DNA from: Burkholderiales bacterium | Lineage (GTDB): Bacteria > Pseudomonadota > Gammaproteobacteria > Burkholderiales > Burkholderiaceae_C | NCBI GenBank assembly: GCA_013044035.1 | Contig: JABEVE010000004.1 | Coordinates: 71,588-135,587, forward strand | Length of the DNA: 64,000 nt | Direction of reading: 5' to 3' | Shown: positions 38,536 to 47,334 of the stretch, in pieces | Position numbering within the stretch: position 1 is the first letter of the stretch | Layout of the letters: every line of letters begins with the position of its first letter | The notes under the pieces: model-generated | Told to the model about the DNA's origin: nothing | What the model saw: the letters and a program-made list of their open reading frames with translations, nothing else | Databases searched by the model: none | Program-made: the position numbers and the translations under genes

Positions 38536-39177
38536 ATGGACCCTTCCAGCATCGTCAACATCATCCTGCACTTCGACGTGCAACTCGCCCAGTTCATCCA
38601 GGCCTATGGACCCTGGGTATACGGCGTCCTGTTTGCCATCGTGTTCGTTGAAACCGGGCTGGTGGTCATGCCGTTTTTGCCGGGCGATTCGATGTTGTTC
38701 ATCGTCGGCGCGTTTTCCGCCGCGGGGTCGCTCAACGGCCCGCTGGCGTTCGGACTGCTGTGGGCGGCAGCGGTGCTCGGCAATGTATCCAATTACTTCA
38801 TCGGCCGTGCCATCGGCCACCGCGTGTTCACCTGGAAAGACAGCCGCTGGTTCAACCGCAAGGCCTTTGACCGTGCCCACGCGTTTTACGAGCGCTATGG
38901 CGGCATCACCATCGTCGTGACCCGCTTCATCCCGTTTTTGCGCACCTTCGCGCCCTTCGTCGCTGGCGTGGCCGAGATGTCCTACGCCAAATTCCTGATC
39001 TACAACATCGGCGGCGGCGGTCTGTGGGTGGGTTCACTGATGGCGGCTGGCCATCTGTTCGGCAACATCCCGTGGATCAAGCACAACCTGGGTTTGCTCA
39101 CGCTTGGCATCATCGTGTTGTCGCTACTGCCGGTAGGCTTCGGCTGGTGGAAGACGCGGCGGGCCAGCGTCGTCTGA
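38536..39177 (+). CDS. dedA: DedA-family membrane protein
   Basis: Inner-membrane protein of 213 residues with five to six hydrophobic segments, divergent from mutL. The DedA signatures are VFVETGLVVMPFLPGDSMLFIVGAF near 40-64 and the conserved basic motif FYERYGGITIVVTRFIPFLRTFAPFVAGVAEM near 118-149. DedA proteins are thought to flip undecaprenyl phosphate or phospholipids and support membrane homeostasis. The reading frame of the ORF track runs 450 codons upstream antisense through mutL; ATG 38536 starts the conserved sequence. Confidence 0.93.
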   Translation: MDPSSIVNIILHFDVQLAQFIQAYGPWVYGVLFAIVFVETGLVVMPFLPGDSMLFIVGAFSAAGSLNGPLAFGLLWAAAVLGNVSNYFIGRAIGHRVFTWKDSRWFNRKAFDRAHAFYERYGGITIVVTRFIPFLRTFAPFVAGVAEMSYAKFLIYNIGGGGLWVGSLMAAGHLFGNIPWIKHNLGLLTLGIIVLSLLPVGFGWWKTRRASVV

Positions 39178-39196
39178 GGCCGCGCCGTTCCTGGCC

Positions 39197-41293
39197 TCAG
39201 ACGACGGCGGTTTGTCCCCGCGTGCGCCAGCCATGCGCCAGCAGCAAGAATGCCGCAGCGCCGAAGCCGAGTTCATCCGTCAACGGAACAGCCGATACCA
39301 GCAGCGCTGCGGCGGCAAACGCCGCCAGCCGCTCCGGCAAGTTGAGGGTGGCACGCAGATAACCCACCGCCACGCCGCCCCACAGCACGATGGCCAGCAC
39401 AGCCTTGCCGAACACGTAGAGCACGCCGGCCCAGGTCCAGGCACCCTGCAGCATGAGTTGCGGGTCGTACACCGCCATGTACGGCACGACAAAACCAGCC
39501 AGTGCGATCTGCGTCGCCTTGAAACCGATGCGCATCGGCGAGGCTTTGGCGATAGACGCGGCGGCAAACGCGGCGAGGGCCACGGGTGGTGTCAGATCGG
39601 CCATGATGCCGAAATAAAACACGAACATATGGCTGACGATCAGCGGCACGCCGAGCTTGAGCAAAGCTGGCGCTGCGATGGAACTGGTGATGATGTAATT
39701 GGGAATCGTGGGAATGCCCATGCCCAGCACGAGGCACACCAGCATGGTCAGCACCAGTGAGGCCAGCAGGCTGTGCGAGCCGATTGCCACGATGAAGCCG
39801 GCAAAGCTGGTTGCCGCGCCCGTGAGGGTGAGCACGCCGATGATGACGCCGACGATGGCGCAGGCAATGCCCACCGGCAAGGCTTGGCGGGCGCCGTCAA
39901 TCAGGCTGTTGCGCAAGGTGCGCAGGGTGTTGTGCCCGCCTCTCACCGTCAGATTGATGGCCACCAGCAGGGCGATCACGCCCAACACCGGGACGATGCC
40001 GAACTTGAGGAAGGCCGCAGCTCCCAGACCGCAGCCGAACCAGAACACCACGCGGAATGCCGTGTGCGAAATGCGCGCCGCAATGGCCGCGCCCAGCAGC
40101 AAGATGGCGGTGAGCGATAGGCCCATCATGCCGGCGAACATCGGTGTGAAGCCGTGAAACAGCATCCAGACCAGCGCTGCCAGCGGCAGCGCGAGATGCC
40201 AGTTGTCCTTCAGCGCCATCCACGGGTTGGGGCATTCGTCGGCTGACAGGCCCATGAGTTTTTTCCGCCCGGCCTCCAGGTGCACCATCCAGAACGCAGT
40301 GAAGTAATACAGCATGGCAGGAATCACCGCAGCCTTGACGATGTCGGCATACGGAACATTCAGCGTCTCGGCCATGATGAAGGCCACCGCGCCCATGACC
40401 GGAGGCATGATCTGCCCGCCCATGCTGGCGGTGGCTTCCACCGCGCCGGCGAACACCGGGGTATAGCCGAAGCGCTTCATCAGCGGAATGGTGAACTGGC
40501 CGACGGTGAGCACGTTGGCCACTCCCGAGCCGGAGATGGTGCCCATCAACCCGGATGAAATCACGGCCACCTTGGCCGGGCCGCCGCGGGCGCGGCCCAC
40601 CAGGCCCAGCGCCAGGGCGTTGAAGAGGCGGATCATGCCGGCATGTTCGAGGAACGCGCCGAACAGAATGAACAGGAAGATGTAGGTCGCAGAAACCAGG
40701 GTCGGAATGCCGTAGATGCCCTCGGTGCCAAGGTAGAGCTGGCCGATGATCTGATCGAGCCCATAGCCGCGATGGCTGATCGCCTCCGGCAGGTACTGAC
40801 CGAACAGACCGTAGAGCAAAAACAGGCCACAGACTAGCGGCAACGCCAGGCCCAGGCTGCGCCGCGCAGCCTCGAACAGCAGTGCCACGGTGGTGGTGCC
40901 CACCAGCAGGTCCAGCGTGGTCGGGTCGCCCGAGCGCTGAATGAGTTCGGCCTCGAAGGCCCAGTGGTACAGGCCAAGGGTAAAGGCCAGAGCCCCGAGT
41001 GCCCAATCGAGCACAGGAATTTGCTGCATCCATCCCTTGTGCTTCCAGGCCGGTACGACCCAGAAGATCATCATCAGCAAAAAGCCCACGTGCAACGAGC
41101 GCATGACCAGGCTGGAGAGTGGCGAGAACGCCGCCACCACGAGTTGGTACGACGAGAAGGCGAGGGCGGCGGTCATCACCACACGCTGCGCCAGTCCCTG
41201 CAGCTTGCGCTGGTGTCCGGTGTCGGAAGACTCGGGCGCGGCCTGGCGGACGTACCCAGGATGTGAGTCGGCGTCTGTCTGAGGATGGTGCAT
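39197..41293 (-). CDS. Fused TRAP transporter permease (TAXI type)
   Basis: Integral inner-membrane permease of about 698 residues in which the small DctQ-like and large DctM-like TRAP subunits are fused, as is normal for TAXI-type systems. About 16 hydrophobic segments are visible. DctM-like landmarks include GLVGRARGGPAKVAVISSGLMGTISGSGVANV, GGQIMPPVMGAVAFIM and MGIPTIPNYIITSS. It follows the periplasmic TAXI receptor gene by 13 nt on the same strand and works with it in Na+- or H+-driven uptake of an organic acid, probably a dicarboxylate or amino acid; the substrate is unknown. Confidence 0.93.
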   Translation of the reverse strand: MHHPQTDADSHPGYVRQAAPESSDTGHQRKLQGLAQRVVMTAALAFSSYQLVVAAFSPLSSLVMRSLHVGFLLMMIFWVVPAWKHKGWMQQIPVLDWALGALAFTLGLYHWAFEAELIQRSGDPTTLDLLVGTTTVALLFEAARRSLGLALPLVCGLFLLYGLFGQYLPEAISHRGYGLDQIIGQLYLGTEGIYGIPTLVSATYIFLFILFGAFLEHAGMIRLFNALALGLVGRARGGPAKVAVISSGLMGTISGSGVANVLTVGQFTIPLMKRFGYTPVFAGAVEATASMGGQIMPPVMGAVAFIMAETLNVPYADIVKAAVIPAMLYYFTAFWMVHLEAGRKKLMGLSADECPNPWMALKDNWHLALPLAALVWMLFHGFTPMFAGMMGLSLTAILLLGAAIAARISHTAFRVVFWFGCGLGAAAFLKFGIVPVLGVIALLVAINLTVRGGHNTLRTLRNSLIDGARQALPVGIACAIVGVIIGVLTLTGAATSFAGFIVAIGSHSLLASLVLTMLVCLVLGMGIPTIPNYIITSSIAAPALLKLGVPLIVSHMFVFYFGIMADLTPPVALAAFAAASIAKASPMRIGFKATQIALAGFVVPYMAVYDPQLMLQGAWTWAGVLYVFGKAVLAIVLWGGVAVGYLRATLNLPERLAAFAAAALLVSAVPLTDELGFGAAAFLLLAHGWRTRGQTAVV

Positions 41294-41306
41294 CACGCAG
41301 CGCGCC

Positions 41307-42278
41307 TTACTTCAACACACCGGCTTCGCGGTAATACCGTTCCGCACCGGGATGCAGCGGCACTGGCGAGCCCTTGGCTGCGATTTGAAGGTTGATGGCC
41401 TTGGCTGCTGCGTGGGCCGCGACCAGTTCCGGCAAGTGGGTGAACATGGCCTTGGTCATTTGATAGACCGTCTCGTCGCTCAGACCCTCGCGTGTCACCA
41501 GGAAGTTGCGGATGGCGGCAGTGGGCACTTCGGTGGTCTGGCCCTCGTACGTGTTGGCGGGAATCATGCCTGGCTGATAGGCGGAATCGCCCACCTTGGC
41601 CACGACCTCCGCCGGGATGGCGACGACGACGATCTTTTGCGTCGCCGCCAGATCACGCAGCGACGACACCCCCAAACCCGCGGATTGCAATGTGACGTCG
41701 AGTTGGCGGTTTTTCATCAATTCGACCGATTCGCCGAAGGGGAGATATTCCACCTTGGCGAAATCCGCATAGCTCAGCCCAGCCGCCTTGAGTATGGCGC
41801 GTGCGTTGAGTTCGGTGCCGCTTTTCGGCGCCCCTACCGCAATGCGCTTGCCCTTGAGGTCCGCCAGGGTCTTGATGCCCGAATCCGCGCTGGCCACGAT
41901 CTGAACGTAGTTGGGGTAGATGGCGGCCATGGTGCGCAATTTTTTCAAGGGCGCCTTGAAGCCGGCTTCGGTGTCGCCCTTCCAGGCGTCCGACAGCGAG
42001 TCGCCAAGCGAAAACCCAACTTCGGCGCGCCCCGCCTCGATCAGATTCAGGTTTTCGACCGAGCCCTTGGTGGCTTGCACTGTGGTCTTGGCGCTGGGGA
42101 TGGCCTTGGCGTCGATTTGCGACAGCGCAACGCCCAGCGGGTAGTACACCCCGCTGGTGCCGCCGGTGGCGATGGTGATGAACTCGGCTGCGTGACCTGG
42201 AATGGCCGACGCGGCGGCCAGTGCAAGACCTGCGATGAACACGGCCGTGGCGCGGCCCCAGGAGGTTGTTTTGAGCAT
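41307..42278 (-). CDS. TAXI-family TRAP substrate-binding protein
   Basis: Periplasmic receptor of 323 residues. A signal peptide is clear (GRATAVFIAGLALAAASAIPGHA, cleavage after HAA or nearby), followed by the TAXI signature FITIATGGTSGVYYPLGVALSQI at about 33-55. Internal features are TKGSVENLNLIEAGRAEVGF and RIAVGAPKSGTELNARAIL. It is the first gene of the two-gene operon with the fused permease. The N-terminal sequence is preceded by ATG with a GGAG-like GGAGACTC ribosome site. Confidence 0.94.
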   Translation of the reverse strand: MLKTTSWGRATAVFIAGLALAAASAIPGHAAEFITIATGGTSGVYYPLGVALSQIDAKAIPSAKTTVQATKGSVENLNLIEAGRAEVGFSLGDSLSDAWKGDTEAGFKAPLKKLRTMAAIYPNYVQIVASADSGIKTLADLKGKRIAVGAPKSGTELNARAILKAAGLSYADFAKVEYLPFGESVELMKNRQLDVTLQSAGLGVSSLRDLAATQKIVVVAIPAEVVAKVGDSAYQPGMIPANTYEGQTTEVPTAAIRNFLVTREGLSDETVYQMTKAMFTHLPELVAAHAAAKAINLQIAAKGSPVPLHPGAERYYREAGVLK

Positions 42279-42380
42279 GTTGAGTCTCCGTTGTTTTCAC
42301 AAGTTACAAACGGAAACGATGCTACGAGAACCCACTGCGGATGCATCCGGGAAAACACGAGTGCAGAGTGGTCCAATGTC

Positions 42381-42402
42381 GTCCCCGTGACGGATCGGGG
42401 AC
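42381..42402. repeat. Hairpin downstream of amiC
   Basis: GTCCCCG, an 8-nt loop and CGGGGAC form a 7-bp stem 22 nt after the amiC stop on the minus strand. It may end or stabilise the amiC transcript, but no T run follows. Confidence 0.35.
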
Positions 42403-42423
42403 ACGCCATGCCGAACTTTCTCG

Positions 42424-43875
42424 TCAAACCAGGGTGCGGCGCCTCGCCAGTGGCGGGTTGGTGGCGAGATACTCGCGAATGCCCTCGAAGATCGAGCGGG
42501 CGACTTGCCTGCGGTAGGCGGGCGTTTGCAGGCGCGCTTCCTCTTCGGGGTTGCTGATGAAGGCGGTTTCCACCAGCATCGACGGTACGGTTGGCGACTT
42601 GAGCACGACGAAGCTGGCTTGTTGGACTTGGCGTGAATGCAGGTGCACGAGGCTGCCCATCTTCTTCAAGGTCGGGCCAGCCATCTTCATGCTGGCATTG
42701 ATCTGGGCCGTGGTCGACATGTCGAGCAGAACCTTGGCCACCTGATAGTCGCGCGAGTTGATGTCGATGCCGCCGATGGCATCGGAGGCGTTCTCGCGCT
42801 GCGCCATCATGCGCGCCTCGACGCTGGATGCGCCACCATCCGACAGGCAATAGACCGAGGCGCCACGCGCCTCCGGGGTGAACCAGCCATCGGCGTGGAT
42901 GGAGGTGAACAGGTCGGCGTTGGCGCGCTGCGCTTTCTCCACCCGCATCCACAGCGGCACGAAAAAGTCGCTGTCGCGGGTCATCATCACCCGCATGTTG
43001 GGTGTGTTCATGGCCAGGTCGCGCAAGTGCCTGCCGATGAGCAGCACCACGTCCTTTTCATGCACGCCGGACGGCCCGGTGGCGCCAGGATCCTCGCCGC
43101 CATGGCCGGGATCGATCGCCAGCAGCACACTGCGCTCGGGGCGCCGGTCGCGCCGCATCGGCTGCCCGGAGTTTCGGGTTCGCGCGCTGTTGTCAGCGAC
43201 CAGGGCATCCGGTTGGCGCGCGGCCGATTCGTGACGCCTGCCGGAGCCGCTGCGCGCCAGGGTTTCAGGCTGGCGTGAAGGGCTGGTGCCGTCGAGTTCG
43301 GCGCGATGCTGGCTGATCCAGTCGCCCAGACTGTCGGGTTTGGCTTGCGCGACACGGGCGGATGGCGACGTCAGCGCAGCGCCCGCTGCATCCGCCGGCG
43401 CTGGACTGCCATGCAGCGCAGCCTCGCGGTCCATGAAGGCCAGCAGGCGGTCGCCCTGGGCCGGGTACAGGTCGAACACCATGCGGTTTTCGTAGGCGGC
43501 CACCGGCAGCAGGTTGAAGACCTGAGGCTTCACGGCCTGTTTCAGGTCGAACACCAGGCGCACCACGTCGGGCGCGTACTGCGCTACCCGCACGTCCTTG
43601 ATGAAGGGATCGTCGGGTTTGATCTTGCCAACCAGCTCCCTGAGCTGGGGGCTCAGTTCCAGACCGTTCACGTCCACCACCAAACGAGGTGGCTCGGGCA
43701 CGAGAAAATGGGTTGCAGTCAGGGGCTGGTCCGATTCCAGCGTCACCCGGGTGTAGTCCGATGCAGGCCAGACGCGTACCGAGAGGATCGTGGCACCACG
43801 CGCCAACATGGGCGTGGTGAGCAGCAGCGCGAGGGTGGAGGTTTGAAGCAGGAACTGGCGGCGATCGGTACTCAT
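42424..43875 (-). CDS. amiC: N-acetylmuramoyl-L-alanine amidase with AMIN domain and Tat signal
   Basis: Periplasmic peptidoglycan hydrolase separating daughter cells. 483 residues from ATG 43875. The N-terminus MSTDRRQFLLQTSTLALLLTT carries the twin-arginine RRQFL motif, so export is by Tat, as for E. coli AmiA and AmiC. An AMIN domain follows (about 30-140), then a Ser/Arg-rich linker, and the amidase_3 catalytic domain (about 250-475) with zinc-site landmarks AIDPGHGGEDPGA, the SIHADG segment and VETAFISNPEEEA. The ORF track begins eight codons upstream. It follows tsaE by about 48 nt. Confidence 0.95.
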   Translation of the reverse strand: MSTDRRQFLLQTSTLALLLTTPMLARGATILSVRVWPASDYTRVTLESDQPLTATHFLVPEPPRLVVDVNGLELSPQLRELVGKIKPDDPFIKDVRVAQYAPDVVRLVFDLKQAVKPQVFNLLPVAAYENRMVFDLYPAQGDRLLAFMDREAALHGSPAPADAAGAALTSPSARVAQAKPDSLGDWISQHRAELDGTSPSRQPETLARSGSGRRHESAARQPDALVADNSARTRNSGQPMRRDRRPERSVLLAIDPGHGGEDPGATGPSGVHEKDVVLLIGRHLRDLAMNTPNMRVMMTRDSDFFVPLWMRVEKAQRANADLFTSIHADGWFTPEARGASVYCLSDGGASSVEARMMAQRENASDAIGGIDINSRDYQVAKVLLDMSTTAQINASMKMAGPTLKKMGSLVHLHSRQVQQASFVVLKSPTVPSMLVETAFISNPEEEARLQTPAYRRQVARSIFEGIREYLATNPPLARRRTLV

Positions 43876-43923
43876 GGCGGGCACTCCCTGGCGAGGCACA
43901 CCAGGACGTGTCCAGGTGCGTGG

Positions 43924-44439
43924 TCAGGCGTCTGCCTGCGCAGACACCAGCTGTTGAAGCAAGGCAGCCCCCAATGCGCTGCCGCTCTGCAAGACGATCG
44001 CCCGGCCTTCGGCGGTCGCTCGGAACGCAAGGTCCACATCAGTCTGGGGAAGCAGGGCCGGCGCGTGCTCGGGCCACTCGACCAGACAAAGACTTTGACC
44101 ATCGAGCATCTCGCGCAAGCCGGCATCATCCCATTCATCAGGCGATGAAAACCGATAGAGATCAATATGATAGGCAGACGTCTGCAGAGTTCCCTTTAAT
44201 TTTAGGGATTTTCGGTCGATTGCATAGGGCTCGACCAGCGCATAACTGGGACTTTTGATTCGACCTGTGACCTTCAAGCCACGCAAAATGGAGCGAACCA
44301 GCGTGGTTTTGCCCGCGCCGAGATCACCGCGCAGGGTGATCAGTGCGCCAGGGAGATCATGCTGCAGCAAAGCCCGCGCCAAGGCGGCCCCCAGCGCCAC
44401 GGTGGCAGCCTCATCGGCGCAGTGACGGAGCAGTGACAT
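43924..44439 (-). CDS. tsaE: tRNA threonylcarbamoyladenosine biosynthesis protein TsaE
   Basis: ATPase of the TsaBDE complex that makes t6A37 in ANN-decoding tRNAs. About 171 residues from ATG 44439 (MSLLRHCADE), with Walker A GDLGAGKTTLVRSIL near 38, the SPSYALVEPY segment and AYHIDLYRF, then LCLVEWPEHA. The ORF-track start 19 codons upstream would leave only about 13 nt to the divergent queG ORF; the downstream ATG leaves room for a promoter and fits the usual length. It is followed by amiC, the common tsaE-amiC order. Confidence 0.93.
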   Translation of the reverse strand: MSLLRHCADEAATVALGAALARALLQHDLPGALITLRGDLGAGKTTLVRSILRGLKVTGRIKSPSYALVEPYAIDRKSLKLKGTLQTSAYHIDLYRFSSPDEWDDAGLREMLDGQSLCLVEWPEHAPALLPQTDVDLAFRATAEGRAIVLQSGSALGAALLQQLVSAQADA

Positions 44440-44536
44440 GGACGTGGGGACGGCAGGTGATCGGAACACAGGGGAGGGGGAAATGTGCTCGGGCATTTAG
44501 CATCGTGGCATGGACGACCGCAGGGAGCAGGTGGAC

Positions 44537-45748
44537 ATGAATCCAACGCCCGATGAAGCGGCGCTGAAGGCCTTGGCCACGGACATCCGGACCGAGGCTG
44601 AGCGACTGGGATTCTCGCAAATCGCCATCAGCGATGTGGATCTCGGCGCCGCCGAGGCAGGGTTGCAGCGTTGGCTGGATGCCGGCTTCCACGGCGAGAT
44701 GGGCTATATGGCGCGCCACGGCAGCATACGTGCGCGCCCCGCCGAACTGGTGCCCGGCACGCTGCGCGTCATCACGGCGCGCATGGACTACCTGCCCGCC
44801 CATTCATCTTCCACGTCGGCGACTGAACCGCTCACCGCGTCGCCCCCAGAACCACCCACGGCCGACTGGCGTGACGCCGAGTGGGCGCGCATTGCCGATC
44901 CGCAAGCTGCCGTGGTCTCGGTCTACGCCCGCGGTCGCGACTATCACAAGGTGTTGCGCTCGCGGTTGCAGAAGCTGGCCGGCTTCATCGCCTCGCGCAC
45001 CGATCCCGGTGTGGTGCGCGTGTTCACCGACTCCGCTCCGGTGCTGGAGGTGGCGCTGGCGGCACGCGGGGGCATGGGCTGGCGCGGCAAACACACGCTA
45101 CTGCTCAACCGCGAGGCCGGGTCGATGTTTTTTCTGGGCGAATTGTTCATCGGCTTGCCGCTGCCGGTGGACGCACCGCAACAGGAGCACTGCGGCAGTT
45201 GCAGCCGCTGCATCGACATCTGTCCCACCCGCGCCATCGTCGCGCCCTACACACTGGATGCGCGGCGCTGCATTGCCTACCTCACCATCGAGCTGGCAGG
45301 CTCCATTCCTGAGGATATGCGGCCCTTGATGGGCAACCGCGTCTACGGTTGCGACGACTGCCAGCTCGTTTGCCCCTGGAACAAGTACGCGCAGACCTCG
45401 CCGCTGCCGGATTTCGCGCCCCGCCATGCACTCGACAGCTCCGGCCTGCTGCAGCTCTGGGCATGGAGCGAAACGGATTTTTTGCAGCGCACCGAAGGCA
45501 GTGCCATGCGCCGCATCGGCTTCGAACGGTTCCGCCGCAATCTGGCCGTCGCGCTGGGCAACGCGCGCCGCAGCCTCCCTGCCGGGCAGGTCTCGCAGCA
45601 AGTCATCGAAACCGCGCTGCGCGCTGGTTTGACCGCCGCAACGCCGCTGGTGGCGGAGCACATTCGCTGGGCTCTGACCCAATCTCCGGGAACGACTGGC
45701 AGCGATCTTTCAGGCTCGCTGCATCAGGCTCAGGAACACGGGCAGTGA
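44537..45748 (+). CDS. queG: Epoxyqueuosine reductase QueG
   Basis: Cobalamin and Fe-S enzyme for the last step of queuosine synthesis in tRNA. 403 residues. Two ferredoxin-type clusters are visible, CGSCSRCIDICPTRAI near residue 222 and CDDCQLVCPWN near 272, after the cobalamin-binding region with RGGMGWRGKHTLLLNREAGS. ATG 44537 is preferred over 44510 because it follows GGGAG at about 9 nt and clears the divergent tsaE promoter. The 3' end overlaps the convergent AEC carrier gene by 39 nt. Confidence 0.95.
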   Translation: MNPTPDEAALKALATDIRTEAERLGFSQIAISDVDLGAAEAGLQRWLDAGFHGEMGYMARHGSIRARPAELVPGTLRVITARMDYLPAHSSSTSATEPLTASPPEPPTADWRDAEWARIADPQAAVVSVYARGRDYHKVLRSRLQKLAGFIASRTDPGVVRVFTDSAPVLEVALAARGGMGWRGKHTLLLNREAGSMFFLGELFIGLPLPVDAPQQEHCGSCSRCIDICPTRAIVAPYTLDARRCIAYLTIELAGSIPEDMRPLMGNRVYGCDDCQLVCPWNKYAQTSPLPDFAPRHALDSSGLLQLWAWSETDFLQRTEGSAMRRIGFERFRRNLAVALGNARRSLPAGQVSQQVIETALRAGLTAATPLVAEHIRWALTQSPGTTGSDLSGSLHQAQEHGQ

Positions 45749-46621
45749 CGCCGCGCCGAGCAGGGTGGACAGGCTGACCAGCCCTGCCACATACGGCCCG
45801 TCGCCACCCATGCGCGCCGCCAGCACGTAGGCGCTGGAAGCGGTGGGCATGGAGGCGAACATCACCACCACCGTGGCTTCCAGCGGTGTCAGATGCAACC
45901 ACAGTGCCAGAGCCCAGGCAATGAGCGGAATGAAGGCATGGCGTACGGCCATCAACCACGCTGTGAGGCGCCCATCGCGGTGAATGCCGCGCCATTGCAA
46001 GCCAGCGCCCACCGTCATCAGCCCCATCGCAATGGACGCGTTGCCGATGCGATCGAGCACCGGCAGCACCAGCGCCGGCGGTTTGAGCCCCAGACTGTGC
46101 GCCACCAGTCCAGCGGCCGTGGCGACGATCAGGGGATTGCGCAGCAACTCGCGCAGCAAGCCCTGCTGTGCGTGCCTGGCCAGCGGCCACACCGCCGCCG
46201 CATTGCACAGTGGCACGCCGAAGGCGATGAGCACGGCCACGAGTGACACCGCCTGCGCCCCTCCCAGCCGATCGGCAACGGCCAGCGCGATGTAGGAGTT
46301 GAAGCGGAAGGCGCACTGCACGCCGCTTGCGGTGCGGCGCTTGTCGGCCCGAAGCCAGAACGCGGCGTAAGCCAGGGCAATGCCGCAGAGCAGCGCGCCG
46401 ATACCGGCCAGCAGGACCGACGAAGCCCCAGCCAGGGTGTAGTGACCGCGGCTGCTGGTGGAGAAAAGCAGCACCGGAAACAACACGTAATAGACAAGCC
46501 GCTCGATGCCGCTCCAGACATCACGCTTGAGCGAAGTCCATTGCGACAAGGCAAAGCCCAGTGCGATGAGCGAGAAGTCCGGGAACAGCAACAGGGCGTT
46601 GTGCGACATGAGGCGCAGCAT
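45710..46621 (-). CDS. AEC-family (auxin efflux carrier-like) permease
   Basis: Inner-membrane protein of about 303 residues with ten hydrophobic segments in two repeats, belonging to the AEC family that transports organic acids such as malate, malonate or lactate in bacteria. Features include FPVLLFSTSS in the first repeat, the FRFNSYIALAVADRLGG crossover and FASMPTASSAYVLAARMGGDG near residue 265. The ORF-track start is a TTG at 46630; ATG 46621 and ATG 46609 are alternatives. It overlaps queG convergently by 39 nt. Substrate unknown. Confidence 0.88.
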   Translation of the reverse strand: MLRLMSHNALLLFPDFSLIALGFALSQWTSLKRDVWSGIERLVYYVLFPVLLFSTSSRGHYTLAGASSVLLAGIGALLCGIALAYAAFWLRADKRRTASGVQCAFRFNSYIALAVADRLGGAQAVSLVAVLIAFGVPLCNAAAVWPLARHAQQGLLRELLRNPLIVATAAGLVAHSLGLKPPALVLPVLDRIGNASIAMGLMTVGAGLQWRGIHRDGRLTAWLMAVRHAFIPLIAWALALWLHLTPLEATVVVMFASMPTASSAYVLAARMGGDGPYVAGLVSLSTLLGAASLPVFLSLMQRA

Positions 46622-46725
46622 ACCGAGCAAGCTTCATCCCCGTCCCCGAAGACTCGGTCCTGCAATGCTGGCGTTGATGGACCGGACCTGCAGCCAAGCG
46701 TCCGTCAGGCGACTAGCATCGAGTC

Positions 46726-47334
46726 ATGCCAGCCTCAAACCACATGCCGCAACGCGTTGCCCAGCGAGTACATCCGCACCGTTGGGACACTGTGCTCGAG
46801 TTGCCTTTCGGCAAGCTCGGCCTGCGCTGCTCCAAGACAGAAGTGCTCGCCCTCGAATACCTGCCGGCGGCCACGCCGCCGCGAACCGCGTCAACCCCGT
46901 TGGCGCGCGAGGTGCAGGCGCAGTTGCAGGCCTACTGCCGCGATCCTGGCCATCGTTTCGACTTGCCACTGAGCCCAGCCGGCACCGCCTTCCAGCGTCG
47001 CGTCTGGACCTTGTTGCGCGAGATTCCATGCGGTACCACGCGAACCTATGGCGAGGCCGCGCGGCAACTCGGCAGTGCAGCCCGGGCCGTGGGCCAGGCT
47101 TGTGGCGCCAATCCTCATGCGCCGGTGATTCCCTGCCACCGCATCGTCGCCGCTGCCGGCTTGGGAGGCTTTGCCCACTCGACCGATGCCGCTGGCGAGT
47201 TGTTGCTCATCAAACGTTGGCTGCTGCTGCACGAGGGGGCGCCAGCCAACGGTGCGGCACAAGCCGTGCATGCGCTGGCTGCGGCAACCGGCGAGGTGGT
47301 GCAAAACCAGCCTTGTGGAGCGGTTCATGAATGA
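46726..47334 (+). CDS. ogt: Methylated-DNA-protein-cysteine S-methyltransferase
   Basis: Suicide repair protein removing O6-alkylguanine or O4-alkylthymine, 202 residues. The alkyl-accepting motif VIPCHRIVAAAGLGGF is intact near residue 134, preceded by the conserved FQRRVWTLLREIPCGTTRTYGEAA DNA-binding part. The C-terminal about 40 residues extend beyond usual Ogt and are Ala-rich. Its stop overlaps the xerD start, so the two genes are coupled, although they work in different pathways. Confidence 0.94.
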   Translation: MPASNHMPQRVAQRVHPHRWDTVLELPFGKLGLRCSKTEVLALEYLPAATPPRTASTPLAREVQAQLQAYCRDPGHRFDLPLSPAGTAFQRRVWTLLREIPCGTTRTYGEAARQLGSAARAVGQACGANPHAPVIPCHRIVAAAGLGGFAHSTDAAGELLLIKRWLLLHEGAPANGAAQAVHALAAATGEVVQNQPCGAVHE